NCBI GenBank assembly: GCA_020633075.1 | Contig: JACKEI010000003.1 | Span: 434,001-498,000, forward strand | From: Sandaracinaceae bacterium | Lineage (GTDB): Bacteria > Myxococcota_A > Polyangia > Polyangiales > Houyiibacteriaceae | Length of the DNA: 64,000 bases | Reading direction: 5' to 3' | In this document: piece after piece, positions 23,623 to 30,755 of the stretch | How the letters are laid out: every line of letters starts with the position of its first letter | How positions within the stretch are numbered: position 1 is the first letter of the stretch | Program-made: the position numbers and the translations under genes | Notes under the pieces: model-generated | The model's database searches: none | Seen by the model: the letters and a program-made list of their open reading frames with translations, nothing else | What the model was told of the DNA's origin: nothing

Positions 23623-25254
23623 ATGCGTGAATTCGACTACATCGTCGTGGGATCCGGGTCCGCCGGGGCCGTCATCGCCGCCCGCCTCGCCGAGGACCCG
23701 AGCGTGCGGGTGCTCCTGCTCGAAGCGGGTGGGACGGACCGCAAGAAGATGATCCAGGTGCCCGGGATGATCTCGCTCATGCACCAGGTAAAAGAGCTGA
23801 AGGAGAAGATCGACTGGGGCTACAAGGCCGAGCCCGCGCCCTTCATGAACGGCCGCCAGGTGCCGCAGACGCGCGGCAAGGTCGTGGGCGGGTGCAGCTC
23901 GGTCAACGGCATGCTCTACCTGCGCGGCAACAAGGCCAACTACGACAAGTGGGCCGAGATGGGCGCGGACGGCTGGGACTACGAGGGCGTGCTGCCGTAC
24001 TACAAGTCCTTCGAGGACCACCCCGACGCGCCCAACACCTGGCACGGGCGCGGCGGGCCGGTGAAGATCGGCAAGCACGACGAGAGCCAGATCAGCCCCG
24101 TCTCGCGCGCCTTCATCGACGCGGTGACCGACGTGACCGGCGTCCCGCGCACCGACGACTTCAACGGCAAGGAGCAGCACGGCCCCTCGCTGTTCCAGAT
24201 GAACTGCCGCGACGGGCTGCGCTACGGCACGGGCGAGGCCTTCGTGGAGCCCGCCAAGCAGCGCCCCAACTTCACGCTCGAGACCGGCGCCATCGCGCGC
24301 AAGCTGGTATTCGAGGGCAAGCGCTGCGTGGGCGTGCGCTACCGCCAAGAGCGCGCGCTGCTGACGGCGCGGGCCACGCGTGAGGTCATCCTGGCCGCTG
24401 GCGCCGTGGGCTCGCCGCACCTCTTGCTGCTGAGCGGCATCGGGCCCGCTGCGCACCTGAAGGAGCACGGCATCGAGGTGCTGCACGACCTGCCAGGCGT
24501 GGGTCAGAACCTGCACGACCACCTCTTCGTGCCGATCACCTACCGCGCCCCCACCAGCGGGCACCGCGGCGCGCCGGGTCACTTCTTCGCGGGCATGTTC
24601 AAGGAGCTCGCGATGGGCGCCGTGGGGCGCGGCGGTGGCTGGTTCGGGCGCACCGTCTTCGAGGCCGGCGCGTTCTTGAAGAGCAGCGCGGACCAGCCCA
24701 TCCCGGACATCCAGTACCACACCCTGCCGTGGGGCTACCCCGACCCCAACCAGGACGGGCCCGACCGCCCGCACGTGGACGACGGCTACTGCTTCACGGT
24801 CATGCCCACGCTCATCTATCCGAAGAGCCGTGGCGAGGTGAAGCTGCGCAACAGTGACCCCGAAGGCGCGCCCATCTTCGACCCTCGCTACCTGTCGCAC
24901 CCCGACGACCTCGCGCTGCTGGTGCGTGCCATCCGGCTGGGGCGCGAGATCATGAGCAGCCCGAAGATCCGCGGCTTGGTCGAGGAAGAGCTCGCCCCCG
25001 GCGCGCACAGCCAGAGCGACGAGGCGCTGGCGGACGAGGTGCGCCTGCGCGCGACCACCGTGTACCACCCGGTCGGCACCTGCCGCATGGGCAAGGACAA
25101 GGACGCGGTGGTGGACCCCCTCTGCCGCGTGCACGGCATCGAGGGTCTGCGCGTCGCGGACGCGTCCATCATGCCGCAGATCACGGGGGGCAACACCAAC
25201 GCCCCGTGCATCATGATCGGCGAGAAGGCCGCCGCGCTGATCAAGCAGGGCTGA
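23623..25254 (+). CDS. GMC-family FAD oxidoreductase (choline/alcohol dehydrogenase-like)
   Basis: A 543-residue flavoprotein. The N-terminal FAD-binding YIVVGSGSAGAVIAARL is followed by GMC signature 1 (GKVVGGCSSVNGMLYLRG) and signature 2 (GAVGSPHLLLLSGIGP). The C-terminal catalytic region has TVYHPVGTCRMGKD with the conserved His and the GGNTNAP segment carrying Asn. It oxidises an alcohol to an aldehyde. GMC members act on choline, long-chain or aromatic alcohols, and the substrate is not evident here. ATG 23623 has an AAGGAGA Shine-Dalgarno. It is convergent with the wax ester synthase gene, a weak hint toward long-chain alcohols. Confidence 0.92.
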   Translation: MREFDYIVVGSGSAGAVIAARLAEDPSVRVLLLEAGGTDRKKMIQVPGMISLMHQVKELKEKIDWGYKAEPAPFMNGRQVPQTRGKVVGGCSSVNGMLYLRGNKANYDKWAEMGADGWDYEGVLPYYKSFEDHPDAPNTWHGRGGPVKIGKHDESQISPVSRAFIDAVTDVTGVPRTDDFNGKEQHGPSLFQMNCRDGLRYGTGEAFVEPAKQRPNFTLETGAIARKLVFEGKRCVGVRYRQERALLTARATREVILAAGAVGSPHLLLLSGIGPAAHLKEHGIEVLHDLPGVGQNLHDHLFVPITYRAPTSGHRGAPGHFFAGMFKELAMGAVGRGGGWFGRTVFEAGAFLKSSADQPIPDIQYHTLPWGYPDPNQDGPDRPHVDDGYCFTVMPTLIYPKSRGEVKLRNSDPEGAPIFDPRYLSHPDDLALLVRAIRLGREIMSSPKIRGLVEEELAPGAHSQSDEALADEVRLRATTVYHPVGTCRMGKDKDAVVDPLCRVHGIEGLRVADASIMPQITGGNTNAPCIMIGEKAAALIKQG

Positions 25255-25294
25255 GGAGCGGGCTGCCGGGCGAGCTGCAGGGCGCTCGTGGGCG

Positions 25295-26722
25295 TCAGCG
25301 CTCGCTCGGCTGCTCTTGCGTCGTGGGCACGCGCTCCTCGATTGCGGCCTCCAGCTCCTCGAGCGCGTCGCGGGCGTAGAGCGCGAGGCGCTGCATGTGC
25401 GGCAGCGCGTCACGGTCGGCGGTGAAGCCGAAGTTGAGCGTGTCCACGTACGTGACCACCGTGATGTTGAGCGCGTAGCCGTGGAAGGGGATCGACAGGG
25501 GGTAGTAGGCGTCCAGCCGGTGCCCGCGGAAGTAGAGGTGCTCGCGCGGGCCGGGGACGTTGGAGACCACCACGTTGAACGCCGGGCGCACGCGCTCCGC
25601 CGCGCCCGGGATCTGCGAGAAGAGCACCGGCGCGATGATCATGGCGCTGTACTGCAGCACGGCGTTCTGCGAGAGCCCCGCCAGCTGCTCCTTCGCGGCG
25701 CGTGTGGACGCGACGATGGCCTCGAAGCGCTCGATGGGGTCGTCGAAGTCCGTCGCCAGGCTGGCCAGCACCGCGCCGACCGCGTTGCCGCCGCCCGGGT
25801 CGTCCTTGGGGCGGGTGTTGACCGGCAGCATGGCGGTCATGGGGTCGGTGGGCAGCAGCTCCAGCTCCCCGAGCAGGTGCCGCAGGGCGCCTGCGCAGAG
25901 CGCGAGGACCACGTCGTTCATGGTCCCGTCCAGCGCGCGCGCGACGTTGCGTAGCCTCTCGGTCTCGAACTGCTGCGTGGCGAAGCGGCGGTTGCGCCCG
26001 ATGGCACGGTTCACCACGGAGCGCGGCGCCTCGCGCGGGGCGATCAGGTCACGGTCGTGGCGCTGCCCGGCCCGGAAGACGCGGCCGAGCGCGCTGGCTG
26101 CCGCACGCGTTCCGCTCCACTCCACACGGGCGCGCTCCATCAGCGCCGCCAGGGTGGGTGCAGTCTCGTCCGTGTTCGCGGGGCGCTCCTTCACGCCGCG
26201 CTCGAAGAACATGGGCGTGTCCAGATCGTGCGGGTCGTTCGACAGGCAGCGCGAGAGCAGCCGCATGCCGGTGTACCCGTCCACCAAGGAGTGGTGCACC
26301 TTGAAGTACATGGCGAAGCGCCCGTCGCCGAGCCCCTCGATGAAGTGCACCTCCCAGGGCGGCCGGTGGAAGTCGATGGAGTGGCTGTGCAAGCGCGACA
26401 CCAGGATGCCGAGCTCACGCTCCCCGCCGGGGCGGGGCAGGGCGGAGCGGCGCACGTGGTACTCCGCGTCGAAGCCCTCGTCCTCGACCCACATCTGGAG
26501 CGGGTTGGCGAGCATCTCCGGGAAGCGCAGCTTCAGGTTCCAGGGGCGCGCGATGGTCGTGTCCCGCTTGATCTCGTCCATCAGGTCCACGAGGAAGTCC
26601 TCGTGCGCGTCCTTCGACGGTGCCGAGAACTGCATGAGCGCGCCGACGTGCATCATGGACTCGCGGGTCTCGGCGGCGAGGAACGAGAGGTCGAGTGGAC
26701 CCAGACGCTTCTGGTACGGCAT
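25295..26722 (-). CDS. Wax ester synthase/diacylglycerol acyltransferase (WS/DGAT)
   Basis: A 475-residue bifunctional acyltransferase that joins acyl-CoA with a long-chain alcohol or diacylglycerol to make storage lipid. The catalytic HHxxxDG is HHSLVDG at residues 143-149. Other blocks: PLDLSFLAAE at the start, TMNDVVLALCAGALRHLL, and the C-terminal FNVVVSNVPGPREHLYF and YPLSIPFHGYALNITVVTY. ATG 26722 is chosen since conserved sequence begins at once; the open frame to 27115 overlaps the next gene. It acts at the inner face of the cytoplasmic membrane. Confidence 0.93.
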   Translation of the reverse strand: MPYQKRLGPLDLSFLAAETRESMMHVGALMQFSAPSKDAHEDFLVDLMDEIKRDTTIARPWNLKLRFPEMLANPLQMWVEDEGFDAEYHVRRSALPRPGGERELGILVSRLHSHSIDFHRPPWEVHFIEGLGDGRFAMYFKVHHSLVDGYTGMRLLSRCLSNDPHDLDTPMFFERGVKERPANTDETAPTLAALMERARVEWSGTRAAASALGRVFRAGQRHDRDLIAPREAPRSVVNRAIGRNRRFATQQFETERLRNVARALDGTMNDVVLALCAGALRHLLGELELLPTDPMTAMLPVNTRPKDDPGGGNAVGAVLASLATDFDDPIERFEAIVASTRAAKEQLAGLSQNAVLQYSAMIIAPVLFSQIPGAAERVRPAFNVVVSNVPGPREHLYFRGHRLDAYYPLSIPFHGYALNITVVTYVDTLNFGFTADRDALPHMQRLALYARDALEELEAAIEERVPTTQEQPSER

Positions 26723-26866
26723 GCGTCCATCGTCCTCGCTAGTGGCGGCGCTGGTCAAGCTAGAGCACCATCCAGGCTCGGCGGAAGCCCTGGCTTGTTC
26801 GAAGGCCCGCATGCGGCGTTGCTCTGGAGCAGATGAGGCTCGATCGCGCCCGCCGCGAGCGGCACC

Positions 26867-27550
26867 ATGCACGGCATGCTGCAGACCTTCGCCGAGATCA
26901 TCACCCCCGCAGAGCACGCCGAGCTGCTCTCCATCGCGGGTGGGACCCAGTTCGTGTCTGGGCTGGAGAGCGCCAGCGCGCGGCTGGTAGACACCAAGCA
27001 CAACGAACAGATGGCACGCACGGACCCCGCCATCGCGCAGGTGGCCAAGATCGTGGGCGGGGCGCTCGCGCGGCACTCGGCGTTTCGGGCGGCGGCGCTG
27101 CCGCGCCAGATGCACTCGCTACGCCTGTCGCGCTACGGCGTGGGCATGCGCTACGGCAAGCACGTGGACGCGGCGCTCATGGTCGACGGAGGCGTGCACG
27201 CGCGCGCCGACCTCTCGTTCACGCTCTTCTTGAGTGACCCTTCGAGCTACCAGGGCGGTGAGCTCTGCCTCGAGAGCGGGAGCGGGGACACGTGCTTCAA
27301 GCTGCCGGCGCGGCACCTGCTGTGCTACCCGACGGGGCAGCTACACGAGGTGCGCGAGGTGACCGAGGGCGAGCGGCTGGTGGTGATCGGCTGGGTGCAG
27401 AGCTACGTGCGCGACACGACGCAGCGCGAGACCCTCTGGGACCTGAGCGTGGCCATGGAGCTGGTGCACGCCGCCGAGGGCAAGAGCCGCGCCTACGACC
27501 TGCTGGTGAAGAGCCACGCCAGCCTGCTGCGGCAGTGGGGTGAGGTCTGA
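26867..27550 (+). CDS. PKHD-type 2-oxoglutarate/Fe(II) hydroxylase (PiuC/YbiX-like)
   Basis: A 227-residue prolyl/lysyl-hydroxylase-superfamily enzyme. The facial triad is HVD (H99, D101) plus H160 in PTGQLHEVREVTEG, with the 2-oxoglutarate-binding Arg at about 170. The segment RYGVGMRYGKHVDAALM and the ending GERLVVIGWVQSYVRD are characteristic of the YbiX/PiuC family, linked to iron uptake in Pseudomonas but with no proven substrate. Start 26867 or 26876. Its 3' end faces, 49 nt away, a different 2-OG oxygenase on the opposite strand. Confidence 0.9.
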   Translation: MHGMLQTFAEIITPAEHAELLSIAGGTQFVSGLESASARLVDTKHNEQMARTDPAIAQVAKIVGGALARHSAFRAAALPRQMHSLRLSRYGVGMRYGKHVDAALMVDGGVHARADLSFTLFLSDPSSYQGGELCLESGSGDTCFKLPARHLLCYPTGQLHEVREVTEGERLVVIGWVQSYVRDTTQRETLWDLSVAMELVHAAEGKSRAYDLLVKSHASLLRQWGEV

Positions 27551-27599
27551 GCGCACCCGCCGCGGGCACGGGACGGGCGCCACGGCTGCTAATTGCGTG

Positions 27600-28163
27600 T
27601 CACCCCGTCGCAGCGGTCACGAGCTTGAAGGCCAGGGTGACGCGCAGCTCGGGGCAGTCACGGCTGGGCGCGCGCGCCGAGTGCGCCATGCGGGAGTCGA
27701 AGAACACCGCGCGGTTGGGGGCGATGGCGACGCCCGCCGCGACGTGCCCGGCGGCGTCGAAGAAGAGCGTCTCGCCTTCCCACACCGGCTCCCACGCGAG
27801 CATGGGGTAGTAGAGCAGGGTGTAGGTGCCGGGCCGCACGTCGTCGTAGTGCGGCCGCCCGCCGAGCCCGTAGGTGTGTCCGTTGGCGTACTGTCGCTCC
27901 ACGCGCAGCGGCGTCCGCGCCAGCCTCTCGCAGGTGGGGCGGGCGTGTTGCCACAAGCGGTCCACGGCCTCCACCCCGTCGAGGTCCATCTTCCAGAACG
28001 GACGGCTGGATTGTACGTCCGTGGACCGGTTCCCGAAGTACCAGCGTGGCGCCATGCACGCCGCCCACACCTCGTGCTGCAGATCCTCTGGCGCGAGCGT
28101 GTCGAGGATCTGCAGAGGCGCGGTGGCTCCCTTGGTGCCGGGGGAGTCCGAGGGCGCGCTCAC
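27600..28163 (-). CDS. Prolyl-4-hydroxylase-like 2-oxoglutarate/Fe(II) oxygenase
   Basis: 187 residues from GTG 28163. The double-stranded beta-helix motifs are visible: H105 and D107 in GGRPHYDDVRPG, H161 in FDSRMAHSARAP and R174 in ELRVTLAFKL. Before the HxD, RQYANGHTYGLGG parallels the R-Y-x-x-G-x-x-Y element of collagen-type prolyl 4-hydroxylases, and GETLFFDAAGHVAAGVAI parallels GGETVFP plus the strand behind it. The longer frame to 28394 runs through the preceding gene and is rejected. The GTG overlaps the stop of the collagen-like lipoprotein gene (GTGA), so the two are coupled. No signal peptide, hence cytosolic. Confidence 0.78.
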   Translation of the reverse strand: MSAPSDSPGTKGATAPLQILDTLAPEDLQHEVWAACMAPRWYFGNRSTDVQSSRPFWKMDLDGVEAVDRLWQHARPTCERLARTPLRVERQYANGHTYGLGGRPHYDDVRPGTYTLLYYPMLAWEPVWEGETLFFDAAGHVAAGVAIAPNRAVFFDSRMAHSARAPSRDCPELRVTLAFKLVTAATG

Positions 28164-28609
28164 GTGGGCGGGGTGAAGCAGACGACGGACATCGTGACGG
28201 GCACGTCGACCTCGACGCCCTCGGTCCCGAAGGTGAAGGTCCAGCTGCTGGGGTCGGCGAGGACCTGACTCTGGGAGTTGAGCATGATGTAGCCCGTGGC
28301 CGCCGTCTCCCAGCCCCCGCTGGCCATGGCGATGGCGCCGACGCCGGAGCAGGTCACGGTGCACGAGAAGGAGCCTTGATTGACCGTCTGACACGTGTCT
28401 GTCTCGAGGGTCACGGTGGAGGGACCCGGAGCGCCAGGCGCCCCCGGAGCGCCGGGGTCTCCCTGCAGACCCATCGTGCCCTGGGGACCTGCGGGACCCT
28501 GTGGTCCAGTGGGGCCCGCCGGACCCTGCGGGCCCGTGTCGCCCGTGGACTCACCACAACCCAAACCCAACATGGCCATGACGACCGCCAAGAAACGATA
28601 CTTCTTCAT
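28160..28609 (-). CDS. Collagen-like (Gly-X-Y) lipoprotein
   Basis: 149 residues. A signal peptide (MKKYRFLAVVMAMLGLG) ends at Cys18, which is placed for lipid attachment, although the lipobox is imperfect. Residues 23-64 are 14 uninterrupted Gly-X-Y triplets (GDT, GPQ, GPA, GPT ... GDP, GAP, GAP, GAP, GPS). Four triplets have Pro in the Y position, the site hydroxylated in animal collagen. The remaining 85 residues are beta-rich with four Cys (DTCQTV, FSCTVTC, VVCF), perhaps an Ig-like or trimerisation head. A downstream 2-OG oxygenase is translationally coupled. TAACGT lies 7 nt before the ATG, with no Shine-Dalgarno. Confidence 0.85.
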   Translation of the reverse strand: MKKYRFLAVVMAMLGLGCGESTGDTGPQGPAGPTGPQGPAGPQGTMGLQGDPGAPGAPGAPGPSTVTLETDTCQTVNQGSFSCTVTCSGVGAIAMASGGWETAATGYIMLNSQSQVLADPSSWTFTFGTEGVEVDVPVTMSVVCFTPPT

Positions 28610-28660
28610 GTCGACGACGTTACCACGGCGCGCTCGCGGCAGGTGCGCCCAAACCGTGGC

Positions 28661-29740
28661 TCAGGCCGTGAGGACGCGTCTTCCGGCGGCCTCGAGCGCG
28701 GCGCGCAGAGGGTGCCCCGGCTCACGGAGCGCATGCGTCGTCCGCCGGTATGCGTCCTCCAGGATCTCACGGCGCGCGGCGAAGTTCATGGGCGAGTGCG
28801 TGAACATGGTGGTGTCGTCGCGCTCGGGCTCTACGAGGTGCAGGGACACCTCTGGGTGCGCCGCACGGAAGCGCTCGAGGCCGCGAATGAGGCGGGCCTC
28901 CGTGACGATGCGCCAGCTCTGCGAGTAGACCCACAGCAGGCCCCGGTGCCGTAGCCGCTGGACGCGGTCACTGTCCGGGCCCACGCGGATGGGGACCTGT
29001 GGGTTGAGCACCAGCACGTGTGCGCAGCCGAGGCGCGCGGCCACGTCCACGTGCCCCTCGTCCCCCGCGTTGCTGCCGATGTAGTCGCGCCCTTCGTGCT
29101 CCACGGGCGCGAAGAGCACCGGCGCTGCGCAGGACGCCACCACGGCACGTGCGACGAAGATGGTCTCGTGGGGCGCCTCGCCGAAGACCACCCGCGCGCC
29201 TCCGTCGAGGTCATTGGCGATGATGCGCACGGGCCGCTCGAAGGCGTCCAAAGTGGCCGGGATGCCGCGTCGGTCGATGACGTCGGAGAGGAAGCGCTCG
29301 AAGGCGTCCATGGTGAGCACGCCTGCCGGGAGCGCATCGAAGAAGCGGTCCACCTGATGCCAGAGGTCCACTTCCAGCGGGTTGCGGGTGACGCTCCCCA
29401 ACAAGCGCGTGGCTGCTTTGATGGTGGTCCCGAACGCGCGTCGCAGCTCCCGCAGCTCCAGCCGCAGCAGGTGGTGCCGCCTCATGGGGAAGAGGTCGTC
29501 GGCGGGGTTCAGCAGCGCGCGGTAGAGGCGCTGCGCAGAGAGCCCGCCCGCCAGACCCACGGCGAGCACGGCGCCCGTCCCAGCGCCCACGTACGCATCC
29601 AGCTCTGTGGCGCGAAAGTCCTCCAGCTGTTCCTCGAGCGCCGCGAGCACGCCCACGCTGTACATGGCCCCCGTGACGCCACCGCCGAGAATGCAAAGGC
29701 CGAGCGCGGGCAACTTGGGAGCCGAGTCAGGGGCGGTCAT
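28661..29740 (-). CDS. Patatin-like protein lacking the catalytic serine
   Basis: A 359-residue protein of the patatin phospholipase fold. The oxyanion-hole region LCILGGGVTGAMYSVGVL (residues 15-32) is kept. The nucleophile elbow, normally GxSxG, reads GAGTG (52-56), so Ser is replaced by Gly. The second catalytic element, normally DG[GA], reads GSNAGDEGHVD (around residue 220). Both parts of the Ser-Asp dyad therefore look lost, and hydrolase activity is doubtful. It may be a lipid-binding or regulatory pseudoenzyme. It shares an ATGA overlap with the upstream CPBP protease gene, so the two are co-expressed. Confidence 0.8.
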   Translation of the reverse strand: MTAPDSAPKLPALGLCILGGGVTGAMYSVGVLAALEEQLEDFRATELDAYVGAGTGAVLAVGLAGGLSAQRLYRALLNPADDLFPMRRHHLLRLELRELRRAFGTTIKAATRLLGSVTRNPLEVDLWHQVDRFFDALPAGVLTMDAFERFLSDVIDRRGIPATLDAFERPVRIIANDLDGGARVVFGEAPHETIFVARAVVASCAAPVLFAPVEHEGRDYIGSNAGDEGHVDVAARLGCAHVLVLNPQVPIRVGPDSDRVQRLRHRGLLWVYSQSWRIVTEARLIRGLERFRAAHPEVSLHLVEPERDDTTMFTHSPMNFAARREILEDAYRRTTHALREPGHPLRAALEAAGRRVLTA

Positions 29741-30624
29741 GCGTCAGGAGGGGTCTCGAGGCTGTGGAGCAGCGCGCGCGCTGCGAGCAAGGCGCTGAGG
29801 ATGGCGGTCAGCACGATGAGCGGGTGCAGATGGTAGCCCGCCTCGGCCAGCGTGTTGAGCCCTTCGACGCGCAGCACGCGCTCCGGTACCAACAGGGGCA
29901 CGGCGTTGTGGGCGGCGTGGGCGACGGCGGCGGGGAGGATGGAGCGCGCGCGCACGGTCAGCAGCGCGAGGGCCGCGCCAACGAGGGTGGCGTAGAGGAT
30001 GGCGACGGGCTCCACGTGCGTAGCGCCGAAGAGCAGCGCCGAGATCGCGATCGCGAACCACGCGTGGCCGTAGTGACGAGTCAGCCCGGGGAACACCAGC
30101 CCCCGGAAGAAGACCTCCTCCGCGAAGGGGGCGAGCGCCACGAACGCGAGCACCGCGCCCACGCCCTCGAGCCAGTTTTCGGGCGTGAGCAGCCGGCGCT
30201 GCGCCACGTCCAGCTCGGGCGACAGGGGGAAGGCCTCTCGCAGCTGGTTCACCACCTCGGCCCCCGCCACGTGCACGCTCGCGCCCAGCAGCGTGGCCCA
30301 CGCGAGCGCGGCGTAGGGGACGGCCACCAGCCCCACCCGCGCGGTGAGAGGCTCGCGACGGCTTCCGCGCGAGGTGGCGAGCAGCGTCGCCGTCCCGAGC
30401 CCGAACGCGAGCGCGAGCCCGTGCACCAGGGCGTCGGCGTGCGCCGCGGCCATGCCACGCGGCAGGGGCTCTCCCGCGCGCCACGCATAGAGGGCGCCCG
30501 CTGCGTAGAACAGCGCTCGCGTGAGCACGAAGGCGAGGGCCGTGAGCCCCACCGCGGCCGGTACACTCAGCGTCGGAGGGGCCGGCTCTTCCTCGTGTTC
30601 AGGGCTGGGGGCGGCCTCACGCAC
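29737..30624 (-). CDS. CPBP-family intramembrane metalloprotease
   Basis: 295 residues from GTG 30624 (an ATG at 30729 would add 35 hydrophilic residues). About eight transmembrane segments. The CPBP (CAAX protease/Abi) motifs are clear: motif 1 APFAEEVFFRGLVFPGL (EExxxR), motif 2 SALLFGATH, motif 3 AAVAHAAHNAVPLL. Eukaryotic Rce1 cleaves prenylated CAAX proteins; bacterial members act in bacteriocin immunity or signalling and mostly have unknown substrates. TATCCC lies 6 nt before GTG 30624, the leaderless pattern seen elsewhere. It is coupled to the pseudo-patatin gene and divergent from the secreted protease gene. Confidence 0.88.
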   Translation of the reverse strand: MREAAPSPEHEEEPAPPTLSVPAAVGLTALAFVLTRALFYAAGALYAWRAGEPLPRGMAAAHADALVHGLALAFGLGTATLLATSRGSRREPLTARVGLVAVPYAALAWATLLGASVHVAGAEVVNQLREAFPLSPELDVAQRRLLTPENWLEGVGAVLAFVALAPFAEEVFFRGLVFPGLTRHYGHAWFAIAISALLFGATHVEPVAILYATLVGAALALLTVRARSILPAAVAHAAHNAVPLLVPERVLRVEGLNTLAEAGYHLHPLIVLTAILSALLAARALLHSLETPPDA

Positions 30625-30755
30625 GCCGACGGGATACCAGCAAGCCGCGTCGGCGTCGACCTTCGCGGTCGTGCGCGTGACGCGTCCCGATGTGCGAATC
30701 AGCCTGGCCTCCGCGTGCTCTTCGTGCATAAATCGCGCGTTCCCAAGGAGGTCGA

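Noticed and set aside
23503..25413. 636-codon minus-strand frame opposite the GMC gene
   Set aside because: Antisense shadow of a clear GMC oxidoreductase; no domain in its own translation.
28164..28394. N-terminal extension of the P4H-like oxygenase to 28394
   Set aside because: That stretch is out-of-frame reading of the collagen-like gene and gives an Arg/His-rich sequence; GTG 28163 with GTGA overlap is the natural start.
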